In this document: positions 32,395-44,043 of the stretch, one piece after another
Position numbering within the stretch: position 1 is the stretch's first letter
How the letters are laid out: each line of letters opens with the position of its first letter
From: Zasmidium citrigriseum
Lineage: Eukaryota; Ascomycota; Dothideomycetes; Mycosphaerellales; Mycosphaerellaceae
Assembly (NCBI GenBank): GCA_002786025.1
Contig: NHNW01000033.1
Location: 62,001 to 126,000 of the forward strand
DNA: 64,000 nucleotides
Reading direction: 5' to 3'
Notes under the pieces: model-generated
Database searches by the model: none
What the model was told of the DNA's origin: nothing
The model's input: the letters and a program-made list of their open reading frames with translations, nothing else
Position numbers and translations under genes: made by a program

Positions 32395-33407
32395 ACGAGA
32401 GCATTCGCCACCTTCGCTGAACTCATCATGACACTATCAACATCATCATCAAGGTCTTTACGATACCAGGACACGGCGCATGGATGCTACTCTCATCAAC
32501 GTCAGGGGCAGTCGAACTCCAGTCCAATCAAACCAGGTGCAATTGGATAGACTGACGGACGAACGGGCAGGGGCTGATGACTGAAATTGGCGTTTCTTCT
32601 CTCATTCCACGCTACCCTTAAAGCGCTGGGGAGCGACTCGAGCTACAACCTTACTACTACAGTTCGCTCTACGACATCAGGGCGCTGCTCAGGGGCTGAG
32701 CTGGATTAAGACCGTGAGAAATGGCTCTTCTTGGCCAAATTGGAGCTTTTATGTACAAATAGATGAATTGAAAACTCGGTCTTTCCAAGACTTGATCTTC
32801 TCATCCTCCCCTTGATGTCTGTCATGTCGTTCATAAATCTCTCTTGGCTTGGCTTCTGTCCTGAAGCTTGCCTTGATATGGCATGTCATGTTGTACCATG
32901 TGATTCTCGAGAAATCAGCCACGGCGCTTCCATTCAGGGCGCTTCCTGAAGCATTCAGCTTCTCGAGTGACGCAAGCAGGACACATTCATGGAAGCTACT
33001 GGGAGCACACTCCGCAGCCATACTTCGCAGCCACTCTCATGAGAGTTGAGCTGGACGTTGGGATCCGTTCTTCACTGGCCCCCTCCGTGTCCCTTGAGAG
33101 GTAGGCTCGTGACCTTGCCAGCGCTTCTCAACCGCGTCTAGGCATTGGCTCTGCCCTCCCCGGCGCTTGATTATACACTCGAGTCGTACGGGATCATCGC
33201 TCGCCACCGCAGTAGTATTCGGCGCTTCTTCCTCCTCTGAGAGCCCTTTCCATGGCGGCTAATGACACGCCAGCGGCTCCGGTCCGATGCAAGGAGTCTC
33301 CCGGAGACCAGGTCGAAGGGGCGATCTCGAGGCGATCGCAACGTGGCTGCACGTCCCATCATGCAAGCCACAGATCATTATGCATGCTCTTCAAACATGC
33401 TACTTCT
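32395..33407. other. Convergent intergenic region, no supported gene
   Basis: Lies between the 3' ends of the TFIIA gene and the minus-strand unknown gene. Only short frames without motifs are present. Confidence 0.55.
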
Positions 33408-35815
33408 TCAAGTCTGGAACGAGCCTCCCCGTCTCTCAGCCTCGTCGATACCAAAACCAAACACGATTCTGAAGAGGTCTCTCATCCAAGCCCATTGCTC
33501 ACTGTTGCCCAGCCATCGGACCGCTTTGGCCACTTCTGCGGCGCCAAGACGTCTGCTGGGGATCTGGTGAACGCTCAGCATGGATTTGTCGTTCGTGACA
33601 AGTTTCCTGTAGAATGAGAGAACTTTCATCTGCCATGGCAGGGTGCCGAATGCGCTGTCTGGGAGTGATTTGACCCAGAAGGGTAGCGTCTGGCCTGATG
33701 TTCGGCTGTAGCCAGTGTTCATTCCTGCTCGCAGCAGAAGACATCGGAGACGTGCGAGCTGGGCTTCTTCGGCTCCTGCCGTTGCTGTAGAGGATGATCG
33801 TTGGGATGAGCCGGCAGATTCGGAATAGTCGCTGAGCACGGAAGCATTGCTCGACCACCGCTCGTGGTGAGGCGCCCCGCCGCGTACGGAATTGCTGCCG
33901 GTGCTGGCTGGTCCAAGCACTAAGATGTTGGGAACAGAGACCGAGCCATCTGGGGATGAGTCGGCAGTGGATGTATCGTCGAATATGGTGACAGGCGTCT
34001 CGGGTGGAATCGATCTCGCATCATGGTATTTCCGGTTGCTGACAGTACTGTTCGTGGACCGCCCTTCAGATCGCACAGAACTCGACTTGTAGGATCCGCC
34101 TTGCGATGCAAATGTCGTCTGATTCGGTCGTGGTGTACCCCGATCTGGCCGTACTTGGGTCCAGCCTTCCCTGAAAAGATCGCAGAGCTCCCAGCATGCC
34201 TGAACGGCTGATCCGAGCAGCTCTTCGTCAGCTTTTCGTCCCTCGCGGCTGGCTTGTCGTAGGTTGAACAGATTCTCAGCCAGCGACCAGCAAGCTCGTA
34301 GTAAGGAGTCCGTCTCCTCTGGAAGTGATGTGCGCTGCTTCATTAGTCGATGGCATAAAGTGATGTAGAAGTCCAGTGTCCGCTCGTTGAAAGCGTCCGG
34401 CAGACTTCGATCGTGGGTGTTGTACAGATGGTTGTTCAGCTCAAAACTCACTCGCAGTACCGAATCCGACGCCTCGTCGGTCTTCTGACGTGCGTCGAAC
34501 AGCGATTGGCAGAAGTCTCTGCAAAGCTCAAGCGTAGGCACAACCAGTGAAGTAGCATCATCATCGCGGTGCTCGTAAAGCTGTTGACATAGCCGCCAGC
34601 AGCTTCTCCAGGCCTGCTCCTGTACTTCAGTCTTGCCAGAGAACTTGAATGTGCGCTGTCTATGGCTGGAAGACAGATTCGCCAATGTGTTGCACAACGT
34701 CCAGCATTCGCTGAGAGCTGTGCGAAGAGCAGCAACTTCGTCCTCGGCCTGACTGAGGGTCGACATTGCTTCTTTCATGGATCCATCGCCAACAAGACCT
34801 GCCGTACTGGGCCCGTCCTCGTCCTTGGATCCAGATGGCTCGTTATCGGCATCTTTGTCAAGAGCCTCAGGGATGTCTGCACTCTCGGTTAGATACTGTT
34901 GGAAATACTTATCGAAGCCTGGAAGCAGACCTTCTAGACTCGACGTCCGCCGGCTATTGCGCTTATAGCTCTCATCCAGTTCTTGCCGTGTCTGCGCGCG
35001 GGGCGTGGTGCGATCCATGTAACGCGGGATATCGGTATTAACGGGCGAAATTGGCCGCTATTATTCTAGTTCAGCGCCTGAAAGTAGTGAGCAGAGCTGC
35101 TGTTGTTGCCTACCTTGTCTCCAGGACCAACCACTGCAGCTTCGGGAGTGGTTGGCGAAGCTACGCGGGCAGTGCTCTCGGAGCGATCTTCAGTGGGCGA
35201 TTGATGCGTGACTGAGCCTTCTTCGAAAGTCTGGAAGCCGGAAGGAACGTGGATGACAGATTGAGGCTCATTGTCGGCGCTGTTGGATCGCTCTCGGGGC
35301 GGCAGCTGTGTATCGAGTCGTGGAGGTATGGTTTCCTGACATCATCAGTGCGAGTTTAACCAACACGCAGTGACAAGCATACGCTTTTTGCACTTTCCGG
35401 GCTTGTAATCTCTATATCTGGAGACTGCACCTCAAACGACTCTCCATTCGAAGCTGACTCTGGAGACTTCGCGCTCGAATCTTGCGCCTCTTCCTCTATC
35501 TCTGTGCTTTCTGTGCCATTGGAGTCTGTCGGTGAGGGCTCGATCTGCTGGGGATACGGACTTGGAGGCGCGAGGGAATCGGAGGGACCAGAAGATCTGA
35601 AAGTAGTATAAGGATCAGCCGCTGTACGATCTAACAGACACACACTCGTTGAGGTAAAGGTAAAGCTCTTACCGGTTGCTCTTGTCGTTTCCATTCGCGG
35701 GGAAGGCAGAATCCTTGAAGCGAGCCGGCGAGTTGGGAGAGTCGGAGTAAGGACTGAAGGCAGAGGACAGGCCTCCGCCATTTGGGGAAGGCATTAAAGG
35801 GCTCTTGAGGGCCAT
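33408..35815 (-). CDS. Conserved fungal protein of unknown function
   Basis: Read on the minus strand: exons 35815-35673, 35596-35383, 35335-35114 and 35057-33408, with introns of 76, 47 and 56 bp, all in phase, giving 742 residues. The first 195 residues are disordered, Ser/Pro/Glu-rich ('SPYSDSPNSPARF', 'SPESASNGESFEV'). Residues about 290-470 are helical with repeated Trp/Cys-containing segments ('LSECWTLCNTLANL', 'AWRSCWRLCQQLYEH', 'RACWSLAENLFNL', 'AVQACWELCDLFREGW'), each about 45-60 residues apart, which look like diverged helical repeats. The C-terminal 100 residues ('LPFWVKSLPDSAFGTLPW') form another conserved block. It may correspond to the fungal family DUF7624, but I am not certain. 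Function unknown. Confidence 0.8.
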
Positions 35816-38083
35816 TATCCCAACGGAGGGGCGTGGTTGTCGAGCTTCTCTTGGGCTAGGGCCACGGAAAACGTATACATGCGCTCGCTGCAGGTCATAT
35901 GCACCGCGGCATGGTTATTTGCTAGCGGTGCTGCTTGCTGCTGCCGCCTTGACGCGGTTTGGAAGAGTTGTGCTGCCGTACTGCTGCAGTGGTTCAGCTC
36001 GAGGTCCAGGATGCGGTCTTGGGCTGAGCGTCGTTGCCTCCTGCCTTCTCGTCTGCGCCGCGTGCTGGAAACAGAATGTGGACGCGTCCGTAGCCGATCT
36101 TGCCGCCAGAAGGCCAATTCCCCGTGGTGGAAGAGGAAGAAAGTGTTGTATATGCGGGCGTCCGATCCAATGCGGCGCAGGAGATTTCGAGACTATCAGT
36201 TGCAAACCAACGCCGAATCTCAGCAGGCCAAATCAGCGTGAGGTGTAGATCGTCGTCGAAGCTATGGCCGCCCGACCTGCAGGATGTCGCAAATGTTAAT
36301 GCAGAGCGGCGGGACCAGCGCGCGATACCCGGCGCGGCCAGGTGAGGGAGAGGCACTGGGGCACTGCTCGAGCAGGCTTCGGCAAAGCGCAGAGCAGAGG
36401 GCGTGTGTCGCGTTGAAGCTGCGGCGTGCACCACCACTCACCACCGCCTGTGCCTCGTCGGTCCAACGGTGAGAAAGACTGTGAGACTGTGCTGCACGAG
36501 AGAGACGTGAGAGAGTGGCCTGCGCATATTAAGCGCTGAGGCGTGAGGCTAGTGATCCTGGCAGCTGAGGCCCATGCCGCAAACCAGGCCCCATCCATCC
36601 TAGCCTGGCGACCTCACTTGCATTATCACCATCCTTCACACCATCATCCACCGCGAGCCGTCGCGAAACCACTGCGCTGGGTGCTGCCACGCTTCGGCTC
36701 TCAGCCCGAAAGACGACACAGACACGCCAGTCCACCGACGGCCGACTTGCTTATACCATGTTCCGACGGCTGACCAATGGCGATGGCAAATTGCTCCATC
36801 TCAGGTGTTGGTCCACCAGACGTGTCCGGCGTGGCACAACGTGGGAAGACAGCAGATCTCCCTCTTCGTCAGCCAGCACCGAGAGAACCTTGTCGATCAC
36901 CTTTGCCTCTTCACAGCCCTTTGGCCCCAAGGCTCTGGAAGGAAGGAGCTCGTTGCCGTGCGCGCGGAATACTGTGCCACCAGAGAGAGACTTTCTCAGG
37001 AGGGTACGGTAACATTGACGAGGAAATACCGAGCCTTGACTCCTATCTTGCAGCAATATGAGATTCCTCACCTCTGCTTTAGCCGGCAAAACTAGTGCAC
37101 AGGAACTGCGGCTTGTGAAGGTGGCCATTTGGAACAACATGTTTCACAGCAGTTCGCTTAAGAGAGGCGTCTAGCACGTGGAGGAGATCCACGGAGCTGG
37201 GCCCAGAGGATTTCTTCAAACAAGCGCAGTGCACATCGCAGACGCGGCCGCGAACGCCCTCGGATCCGAATGTTCAGAACACAACCACATCAACCGAAAC
37301 ACTTCTGTTGAACAGTACAGCGTCGCCGAGCTACCGCACCAGATGACTGATGTCCAACAGGATTCCTGCAGACCCATGTCCACTACCTCTCAGACCGGTG
37401 AACCTTGGACATGGGGATGTCTAAGCCGGGCGCTTATGGGACGGCCGGCCGTGTCGACCACACCTCCAACGCATTTTCCCTCTTTCCCTTTCCGGCCTGT
37501 CGCTTCGCAATAGAGCCACTTGTGAGCTGTCTCTACCACGAACGGCTAGAGCCAACAACCATGAACGACGCCTCAGTTGGTGGAGTTGCTGTTGCGTGTC
37601 TCGAATCGGCAATGTCTAACAAGTTCTCCCAACTTTCAACGCAACATAATCGACAAGCAGAAAGTCCTTTCAACGACTGTGTTGATGAGGATGGAATGGC
37701 GTCCACACCTTTCGGCAACGGCATCCAAGCAAGCAAGCTCCTCGCACAATGTGGTACGTAGCCCGTTGTGGCGAGCCTTACAGGCCCTCGCTGACAACTC
37801 GGTGTGATTCCTCGGCTCCATGCCGTCTGGAGGAATCCCAGCTTTTTGTTCTCCAATCGTATCCGGGAGAATGTTTGTTCGTGTCTTACTCGTGATCCTA
37901 ACTCAATGCCGAAGCTGTTCGAGGTCTTACTCCAGCATTGAGCTCCTTAAACACTGTAAGTCGGTAGATACTCTTTTTGAATCTAGAATACAGTTGGAGA
38001 TGAGTAGTGAACAATGGCAGACCTATTATCTAGCTATATTGGCATCCCAATTCTACCCACTCCTCCAAATTCACACCAATCCG
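35816..38083. other. Gene-poor stretch with coding-like fragments
   Basis: No complete gene could be built. Two places look coding and are spliceable: 36805-37174 (listed separately), and 37561-37753, starting 'MNDASVGGVAVACLESAMS' after a pyrimidine-rich stretch and ending at a GTACGTAGC donor-like site. Downstream acceptors for the second do not give one convincing frame. 35900-36700 shows only short overlapping frames. Confidence 0.4.
36805..37174 (+). CDS. Two-exon coding fragment, hypothetical, 5' end unknown
   Basis: Segment 36805-37003 reads 'VLVHQTCPAWHNVGRQQI' and on to 'ATRERLSQE' with strongly G/C-ending codons. A GTACGG donor at 37004 and a TTTAG acceptor ending at 37082 remove 79 bp and keep frame into 'AGKTSAQELRLVKVAIWNN' and 'MFHSSSLKRGV', stopping at 37172-37174. 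A CTCAG acceptor at 36802-36804, with a GCTGACC branch-like site 30 bp before it, could begin the first segment in phase 0, so one or more upstream exons are implied but not found. It may be the 3' end of a real gene or a remnant. I do not recognise the family. Confidence 0.3.
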
Positions 38084-38554
38084 TTACTCAACAGGACAAC
38101 TCTCCAACCCCCCATGCTTCCAACAAACCCACCCTTCCCCCATACTCCACCGCCAAAACAACGCACAAACCGTCTCCCTCTCCAAATCCCCCGGCGGCAG
38201 ACCCTTCACCCCCACCGTCAACCAAACCACCGCCCTCCGCCTGCCACACTGCAGGGTCGTACTGCAATCCAGAATTTCGGACTGGATATCGGGGACTTGG
38301 GCGGCGATGCTTTTGTGCTGCTCGATCCAGGCTTCGCGGGTGTAGACGGGAGGGAATGCGGAGTGGGTGCTTGTGAAGTCTGGGACGAGGTGGGTTTTGA
38401 GGAGGGGGGATGTGTAGTCGTGGTGAATTGTTAGGGTGCGGAGGATGCGGAGGCTGAGGTTTGAGAGGTGGTTTTCGATTGCGCGGGTTTCGCTCCGTGT
38501 GAGGGACTGGGCTTCTGGGATGGAAGGGTCTGAGTCCAAATTCATAATAGTCAT
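38084..38554 (-). CDS. Small SnoaL/NTF2-like fold protein, hypothetical
   Basis: Single exon on the minus strand, 156 residues, from the ATG at 38554 (a second ATG three codons later is equally possible). The pattern of an N-terminal helix, 'DYTSPLLKTHLVPDFTSTH', 'YTREAWIEQHKSIAAQVPD' and a final beta stretch ('VVWLTVGVKGLPPGD', 'FWRWSMGEGWVCWKHGG') fits the small alpha+beta barrel of the SnoaL-like/NTF2-like group. The match is by fold pattern only, with no catalytic residue assigned. The frame is favoured over the overlapping plus-strand frame because it lacks low-complexity Pro runs. Base composition flips sharply: C-rich sense strand in the 5' half, G-rich in the 3' half, switching near 38280. 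Confidence 0.6.
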   Translation of the reverse strand: MTIMNLDSDPSIPEAQSLTRSETRAIENHLSNLSLRILRTLTIHHDYTSPLLKTHLVPDFTSTHSAFPPVYTREAWIEQHKSIAAQVPDIQSEILDCSTTLQCGRRRAVVWLTVGVKGLPPGDLERETVCALFWRWSMGEGWVCWKHGGLESCPVE

Positions 38555-38848
38555 GGTCGCGGTTGATGGTCATGTGGCATGAGAATAGTTGTAGACATGT
38601 TGCTCTGTCGAAGGTTTGAGGGGAGTCAGCAAGTCCGTGGCTCACGGAGAATCATCACGAGCGCCGATCTTCAGCTGAGCATTAATAAAGCTGTAGGGCA
38701 AAACTTGAACGAAAACATGGAAGACTTGGAACGAGGGAGTCTGGATAGAGATGCTTTTTGAGATACTGAGCTGATATGTCTACTTATTCTGCTGATGACG
38801 AAGGAAATATTGCATTCTGAAATCGACAATGCGAGAGAACGAAACGAC

Positions 38849-39763
38849 TTACCTGGACCTCATGCCCTTCATCTTCGTGACGGCCTTGGACGCGACATTT
38901 TTGATCTTTTTGCGTACCCTCTTCGACGTCCTTTGGACACCGTTGACTTGAGCATTCTCCCATGCCACGAAGACGAGATAGTCAAGCAGCTGCTCGACGC
39001 ATTCTCGCGTCCAGGGCTCGAGGATGAAGTCGAGGTCTCGCGTAGGCTTTTCGAAACGGATCGATCGGAAGACTCGTCTTCGAAAGTCAACCACATCTCG
39101 CTTTTTGCCGTGGTGGACGCTCAGAGTCCGACCGATGAGTTGGACAATCAGCTCCCATTCACGAACGTCGTCGTTGCTGAAGCCGTTGCCCTGTAAGGCG
39201 GCTAGAACTTGAACCAGCCCTGCCATGGCGATGAGCTGGATGAGCATCGTGTCAGCGTTGATGACACCTAGGCCTTTGACCACTTCGGTCTGAGAGTCTC
39301 TGCGCACGACATGCGAGCCTGAGGAGCTGGGCGATACCACGCTGACGAGGTAGCCGGCTGCCATGGTCATGGCTTCAGAGATCATGCCATTGGTGATGTT
39401 CGGAAGCCCAGGAGCGGAGATCTCAAGATTGACAGTGCCGATGTGTGTTTGACGTTCGGGATCCCTTGGCTCTCCAAGCATCGCAAGCTGGGCTGCGTAT
39501 TGGACCTGATGGGGCATGTGCATGTACATGTTCTCGCGTCGTGTCGAACCGAATACCGCTGAGCGGCAGACTGGACAAGAGCGATTGCGACTGAGCCAAC
39601 CCAAGATGCATTGCCGACAGTACTGGTGCTCTTGGAAGCAAGGCAGGTGGACTGGGTCAACGAAGTTGGAGCGACAGATTGGACAGATCGACTGAATGTT
39701 TGGCGTGTCGAAGAGCTCCGGGGAGCCCATCGTTGTGGTTGTTGCTGTTGGTGGAGAAGGCAT
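38849..39763 (-). CDS. RING-finger protein, putative E3 ubiquitin ligase
   Basis: Single exon on the minus strand, 304 residues. The RING lies at residues 27-66: Cys27/Cys30 ('CPIC'), Cys42, His46, Cys49/Cys52 ('CFQEHQYCRQC') and Cys63/Cys66 ('CPVC'). The gap between the third cysteine and the histidine is three residues, where C3HC4 RINGs usually have one, so zinc pairing may differ slightly. The rest ('MYMHMPHQVQYAAQL', 'INADTMLIQLIAMAGLVQVL', 'WTRECVEQLLDYLVF') is helical and unfamiliar, ending in a basic tail 'KRVRKKIKNVASKAV'. A substrate cannot be inferred. Confidence 0.8.
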   Translation of the reverse strand: MPSPPTATTTTMGSPELFDTPNIQSICPICRSNFVDPVHLPCFQEHQYCRQCILGWLSRNRSCPVCRSAVFGSTRRENMYMHMPHQVQYAAQLAMLGEPRDPERQTHIGTVNLEISAPGLPNITNGMISEAMTMAAGYLVSVVSPSSSGSHVVRRDSQTEVVKGLGVINADTMLIQLIAMAGLVQVLAALQGNGFSNDDVREWELIVQLIGRTLSVHHGKKRDVVDFRRRVFRSIRFEKPTRDLDFILEPWTRECVEQLLDYLVFVAWENAQVNGVQRTSKRVRKKIKNVASKAVTKMKGMRSR

Positions 39764-40861
39764 GGTCGTTGACGTGCTGATTGCGGGTTCGCGAATTTGA
39801 GTGTAGATCGTGGTTTGATTCTGATTTCTTCTTGAGTGCTTTGGTTAGAGAGTTCAGGGGTAAAGGTCAGGCCCTTCGGCGACGAGGAAGCCCTTCAGAT
39901 TAATGAGTCTCACGACCATATGCATTATCGTCTTCATAACACACAACACGGTATCGTGTAGCTTGATCTGGCGTTCGACGGGGCTTCGATGGCATTGTCT
40001 GTTTCCGTGTTCTTTGTCTCCGGGGAGCAGAGCTCCATCTATTCGGTACCGATCCAGAACTTCAAGAATGGATGTGACGCCAGAGACAATGAGGGTCCTT
40101 TGAGCTGCCTGAATGCCATTGTCAAGCTATCGCCGGCTTTCAATGGCTCGAACGACCCTCGACTGGGCCTGGGGAACCAGGAGAGATTTCTAGGCCTTTG
40201 CAAAGTGAGCATAGTAGCTGATGAGGATCACAGGAATTGAAAATTTCATAAGCATCTCATAGGGTTGCATGTGGCCTCATCCAGCGTGAATGCCGTGTTC
40301 TCCAAGAATGCCATAGATCTCCTTTTTGACAGAGTAGCCTGAAGAAGTTCTGTCGATGGAGTCCATGTCTTCCAAGAGTTAGTCAAGTCAAAGTCAGCTA
40401 GTTCTGCTGTAGATAAGTGAGAATACATAGTGCTTTCGAGATAGTGTTGAAATAGATTGATGAAGAAAGAGGAAACAGGAGAGATGCTCGGGCGGGTCAA
40501 AGATTAAGCGCGCCAAGAGCATCGGTGGTCGGCGTTTGGCTCCAGCATTCACGCGCCGCCGTCATCTGCTCGCTGCCAGACACCATTTTCTCGCTCCTCT
40601 TCCACTCTTCCACCACCTCCCAGACCTCAATCCGAAGCGCCAATGTAGCCCAGCATCCCTCTCGACAGCAGCATTGACCACAACATCCAAGTAATCCTCT
40701 CACCGCCGGCTAGAGAGCCTCTGCGACTAGGCCTGCCGATCATTCAGCAGCTCCTCTTCGCCAGCTCCTCGCTCTCCTCCTCCCCCTTCCACCACACCGA
40801 CACCGACCGAACGACGACTGCAACGACCTCTACGTGCGTCTAGCACCTCTCTGTCGCCGTC
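39764..40861. other. Divergent intergenic region, no supported gene
   Basis: Shared upstream region of the RING gene (-) and the Sds3-like gene (+). A minus-strand frame at 40246-40500 (84 codons) has no recognisable feature. From about 40590 to 40860 the plus strand is pyrimidine-rich (CTCCTCTTCC-type runs), typical of a fungal promoter for the gene starting at 40862. Confidence 0.5.
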
Positions 40862-42736
40862 ATGGCCATCGCCAATCGCCATGTCTCGCCCTTTGAGCCG
40901 TCGACCTCCCCACAGCCACAACCTCTTTCAAAGCGCGATGTGAGAAGGAGTCGCATTATGGACAAGCTGAACGGCATGATCAGCACTTTCAACTCCAATC
41001 AGCATAATCACTACCGGGCACAATTGCAGGGTGTTCAGGTCGACATGAACATGGTCCTTAGAGCGGACCCGTATGGGCCAGATGCGCCGCTTTCGGAGAA
41101 CTCTGAGGACATCCACAGCTTGATCGCAGCGACTCTGAACGGCAACGAGAAGGGAGAAGGGGCTATCATATTGCCCAACGATGAGGCGGCCCAGAGGGAC
41201 TTCTACGCCATTGCAGGCAAGCGGTATACTGAGTTCGTACGGGAGGTTAACGACGCCATCGAGCAAAGAGATGCCGACTTGACTGCTTTACATGTGCGTT
41301 GAGCCTCCAAAAGCCACTCCGACGTTAGAAATGTTTTGCTGACACATACTAAACAGAACAACTACCACTCCTCACTCTCCGAGCTCGACAGACTTTACCA
41401 GCAACGACTTCACCAAGCCGAAGAAGAGCACAAAGCACTTTCCGCGACTATCCGTCAGCGACTCGTCACAACGCTGGGCAAGAAACGCCAGCAGTTACTC
41501 CGCGACAAAGAACAACTAGATATTTCAGACAGCAATGCGATGCTGCTCCACCCGAACCACTTCAGCATTGGCAACAACCCTGGCTCGCCCAGTCACAACG
41601 GCACGGCGATTAACAAGAGGACGAGGCATTTGAGACACCATCGAGGTGCGAGCCCGGCGCCAGGCAACATGGAACTTGAGAACGGCAAGAGGAAGAGGAA
41701 GTTCGGACAGATTGACGACGAACAAGGGAACGAATCACCTCTGCCACCTCACCTTGCTGGCGGCAGGAGCCCTTTCAAGAACGCCCGCGATCAACGAGAG
41801 TACGCACAATTCGATGCGCCGGCATACAGTATGGACAGGCTGTTCACCGAGAAAGAGCTTGCATTGGCAACGACCACAGCACAGCAGGCAACCTACAAAT
41901 ACTTCCACCAACCACAAGAGCAAGGATCAAACAGCAATGGCACAGCCGTACCTTCAGTGGACGGAGAGGTCGTGGAGTCGGCAGAAGTCGTGCCAGAAGA
42001 GCAAATGCTGGATGTACATGCGCCGGCAAATGGCACAAACACTCCTCCGCCATCAGAACCTCCCGCCGCAGCTCCTGGCATGGAGCGCAGTGCATCGCAC
42101 CAAGTCCTTACCAGAGGTGGAGCAAAGGCGAACCCACTGGCAGCTCTTTCAGATCTAGCAAACGCGGCAGCGGCAGCATCTTCGACCGCACCAATCGTCA
42201 GACACAACCCGTTCACGCCAGTCGCACCAAATCAGCATCCAATCACCCGGAGTGAGAAGTCGGGAGCTCCTGCTCCACTGCCCGTCAACAACCTTGACAT
42301 TGAAAATGACTTTCAAATGATGGAGGAGATAATTTCACCACTTGCCGAGACGGACGACGATGTCAACATGGACCCAACCGATATCGAGAAGGCACGCGAT
42401 CTCCGGCGTCAGCTCCTGGATCAGGCTCTTGGCGTCTCTGGTGTTCAAGCCCCGTACAGATTACCCCAGCTCGAACCAGGACCAGGAGCAATGATTGATC
42501 GACGAGGCGTCGAGCGAGAGCCACGAACTGGATTCGCACCGCTTTTGCCTGCCGTTGCTCGAATTGAATCCAGACTTCATGGCACGACCACTGTCCCGAT
42601 GGGCAGTATGGCAGCTGCGCTGGGCGGACGGCTTGGTGGTGCACCCATGAGCAGGACGACCAGCGCGGGAGGTGTCAGTGAGCTTGGAGAAGCTCCAGGA
42701 CCTGCTAGGAGAGGCGGACGAGGCAAGTTGGTTTGA
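40862..42736 (+). CDS. Sds3-like histone deacetylase complex subunit
   Basis: Exons 40862-41293 and 41357-42736 join in phase through a 63-bp intron to give 603 residues. The N-terminal 230 residues carry the conserved part: 'LSKRDVRRSRIMDKLNGMI', 'NQHNHYRAQLQGVQVDMN', 'AGKRYTEFVREVNDAIEQR' and a coiled coil through 'QAEEEHKALSATIRQRLV' and 'LLRDKEQLDISDSNAMLLH'. This layout is that of fungal proteins annotated as Sds3-like subunits of the Rpd3L/Sin3 deacetylase complex. The C-terminal half is disordered, with a KRKRK-type nuclear signal ('NGKRKRKFGQID') and Pro/Ala-rich stretches. I recognise the family from pattern, not from a catalytic motif, since Sds3 has none. Confidence 0.72.
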
Positions 42737-44043
42737 GTTGGCTCATGAGAATTTCTTGACGCGTAGAGCGCGGCGTTACGAGGACTAGAGATACCGCTCC
42801 ATGGATATTGATAACGAATGACAAAATTATCTGAACAATGAAGAGGGGACCCACCAAGGTGTTGACTGCAGTGGTCGTGCTGATGGAATTCGGGGTCGAA
42901 AACACGAGCCCGACGTCATCCTCACTTTTGCTGACTTTTGCTTGAGCTGGTAATCGACATCTTGATGCATCAAACAGGCCGTTACCATAACTTTGTCAAA
43001 TCATCGTGATACTCTTCGATGTACGAGTTGATGATCGAAGAGTTGTTAGCGTGGTTAGTCAGCCTCTCCTATCCCTCGTCGCGCCTTCTCCATCCTTAAG
43101 GTTTCATCAACATCACCCGTCTCCCATCAACACCGAGCCTCAGCCATTGGAGCACCTTCCTCCTCGGGACCACATTGTCAAGGAACTCCAGGTGAGATGT
43201 TGGAGGGTTCATCCGCGGGGGGCTTCGAGAAAGACGGCAGCATGCTGCATGCGAGGAGAAGGAATCCTTCTCATCAACGCCGTGTCATGTCGCGTGCGGA
43301 CGAGACACGGCATGGACCTGGCTCCGCGTCACCACCGATATTCTCGACCTTCTGGAAATGGAGTCAATCTGCAATGCAGTTGAGATGATGAGGCAGACAT
43401 CGACATGAAACTCGTTCTCGAAGGACGGCACAACTGCGAGAGTTTCCCGGCAGAACCACGAAACTCTGTCCTTGACTCAATAGAGTTTGACATGCTGGGC
43501 TTTCCCCAGCTTCACGACTCCACCTTGGTCCGTCTTATACCGCCTCGTCCTCGACTCGAGTCCTTGTTGAGCCGCACCATGTCGGCTGCTTCTCCGAATT
43601 GGGCATGTCGAACACGTGAAAGACGGAATCCGAACGGCAACGGCATCCTGGTTGTTGGATCTCGGGCGAGGAACAACCCAACCCTTCCCGCAAGCTGGGG
43701 ATGTACGTTGGTCGGTGTACTTCCCGCTGCGCTCGATCGTGTGCAGCTTCACCTCCTCGACCGCCCTGCTTCAACACAAGAGCGAAGATGACCCGACGAG
43801 GGGAGATTTCGTCTGGCTGTCGTACCTCTCGAACTCTATCTCGCAGTTTGACCCTCGCGCGACTGCGTCAGTTGCTCTGCAGTATTTCTTATTATACTTT
43901 TTTTGCTGAGGACGGCATCAGGTGAGGATGATATAATGTCTTCATGGGTTCTCGCATGGCTAGGCTAGGTGTCCTTAGCCCTCTTCGCTCTCGCCGTTCT
44001 TAGACCCTTCTTTAGTTGGGCAGGCTAACACTGCTCGAACACC
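42737..44043. other. Intergenic, coding-like pieces but no gene model
   Basis: Two pieces look coding: one near 43120-43190 ending at a CAG|GTGAGATG donor-like site ('LEHLPPRDHIVKELQ'), and one near 43310-43410 ('DTAWTWLRVTTDILDLLEME', stop about 43409). Frames at 43405-43915 are also open. I could not connect them with confidence. The region also contains the promoter of the receptor gene. Confidence 0.35.

Noticed and set aside
38014..38434. Plus-strand Pro-rich frames (about 120-204 codons) opposite the SnoaL-like gene
   Set aside because: Proline/threonine low complexity that mirrors the G-rich half of the minus-strand gene; the minus frame has balanced composition and a fold-like pattern.
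40246..40500. 84-codon minus-strand frame
   Set aside because: No motif, no codon bias, and located in a divergent promoter region.
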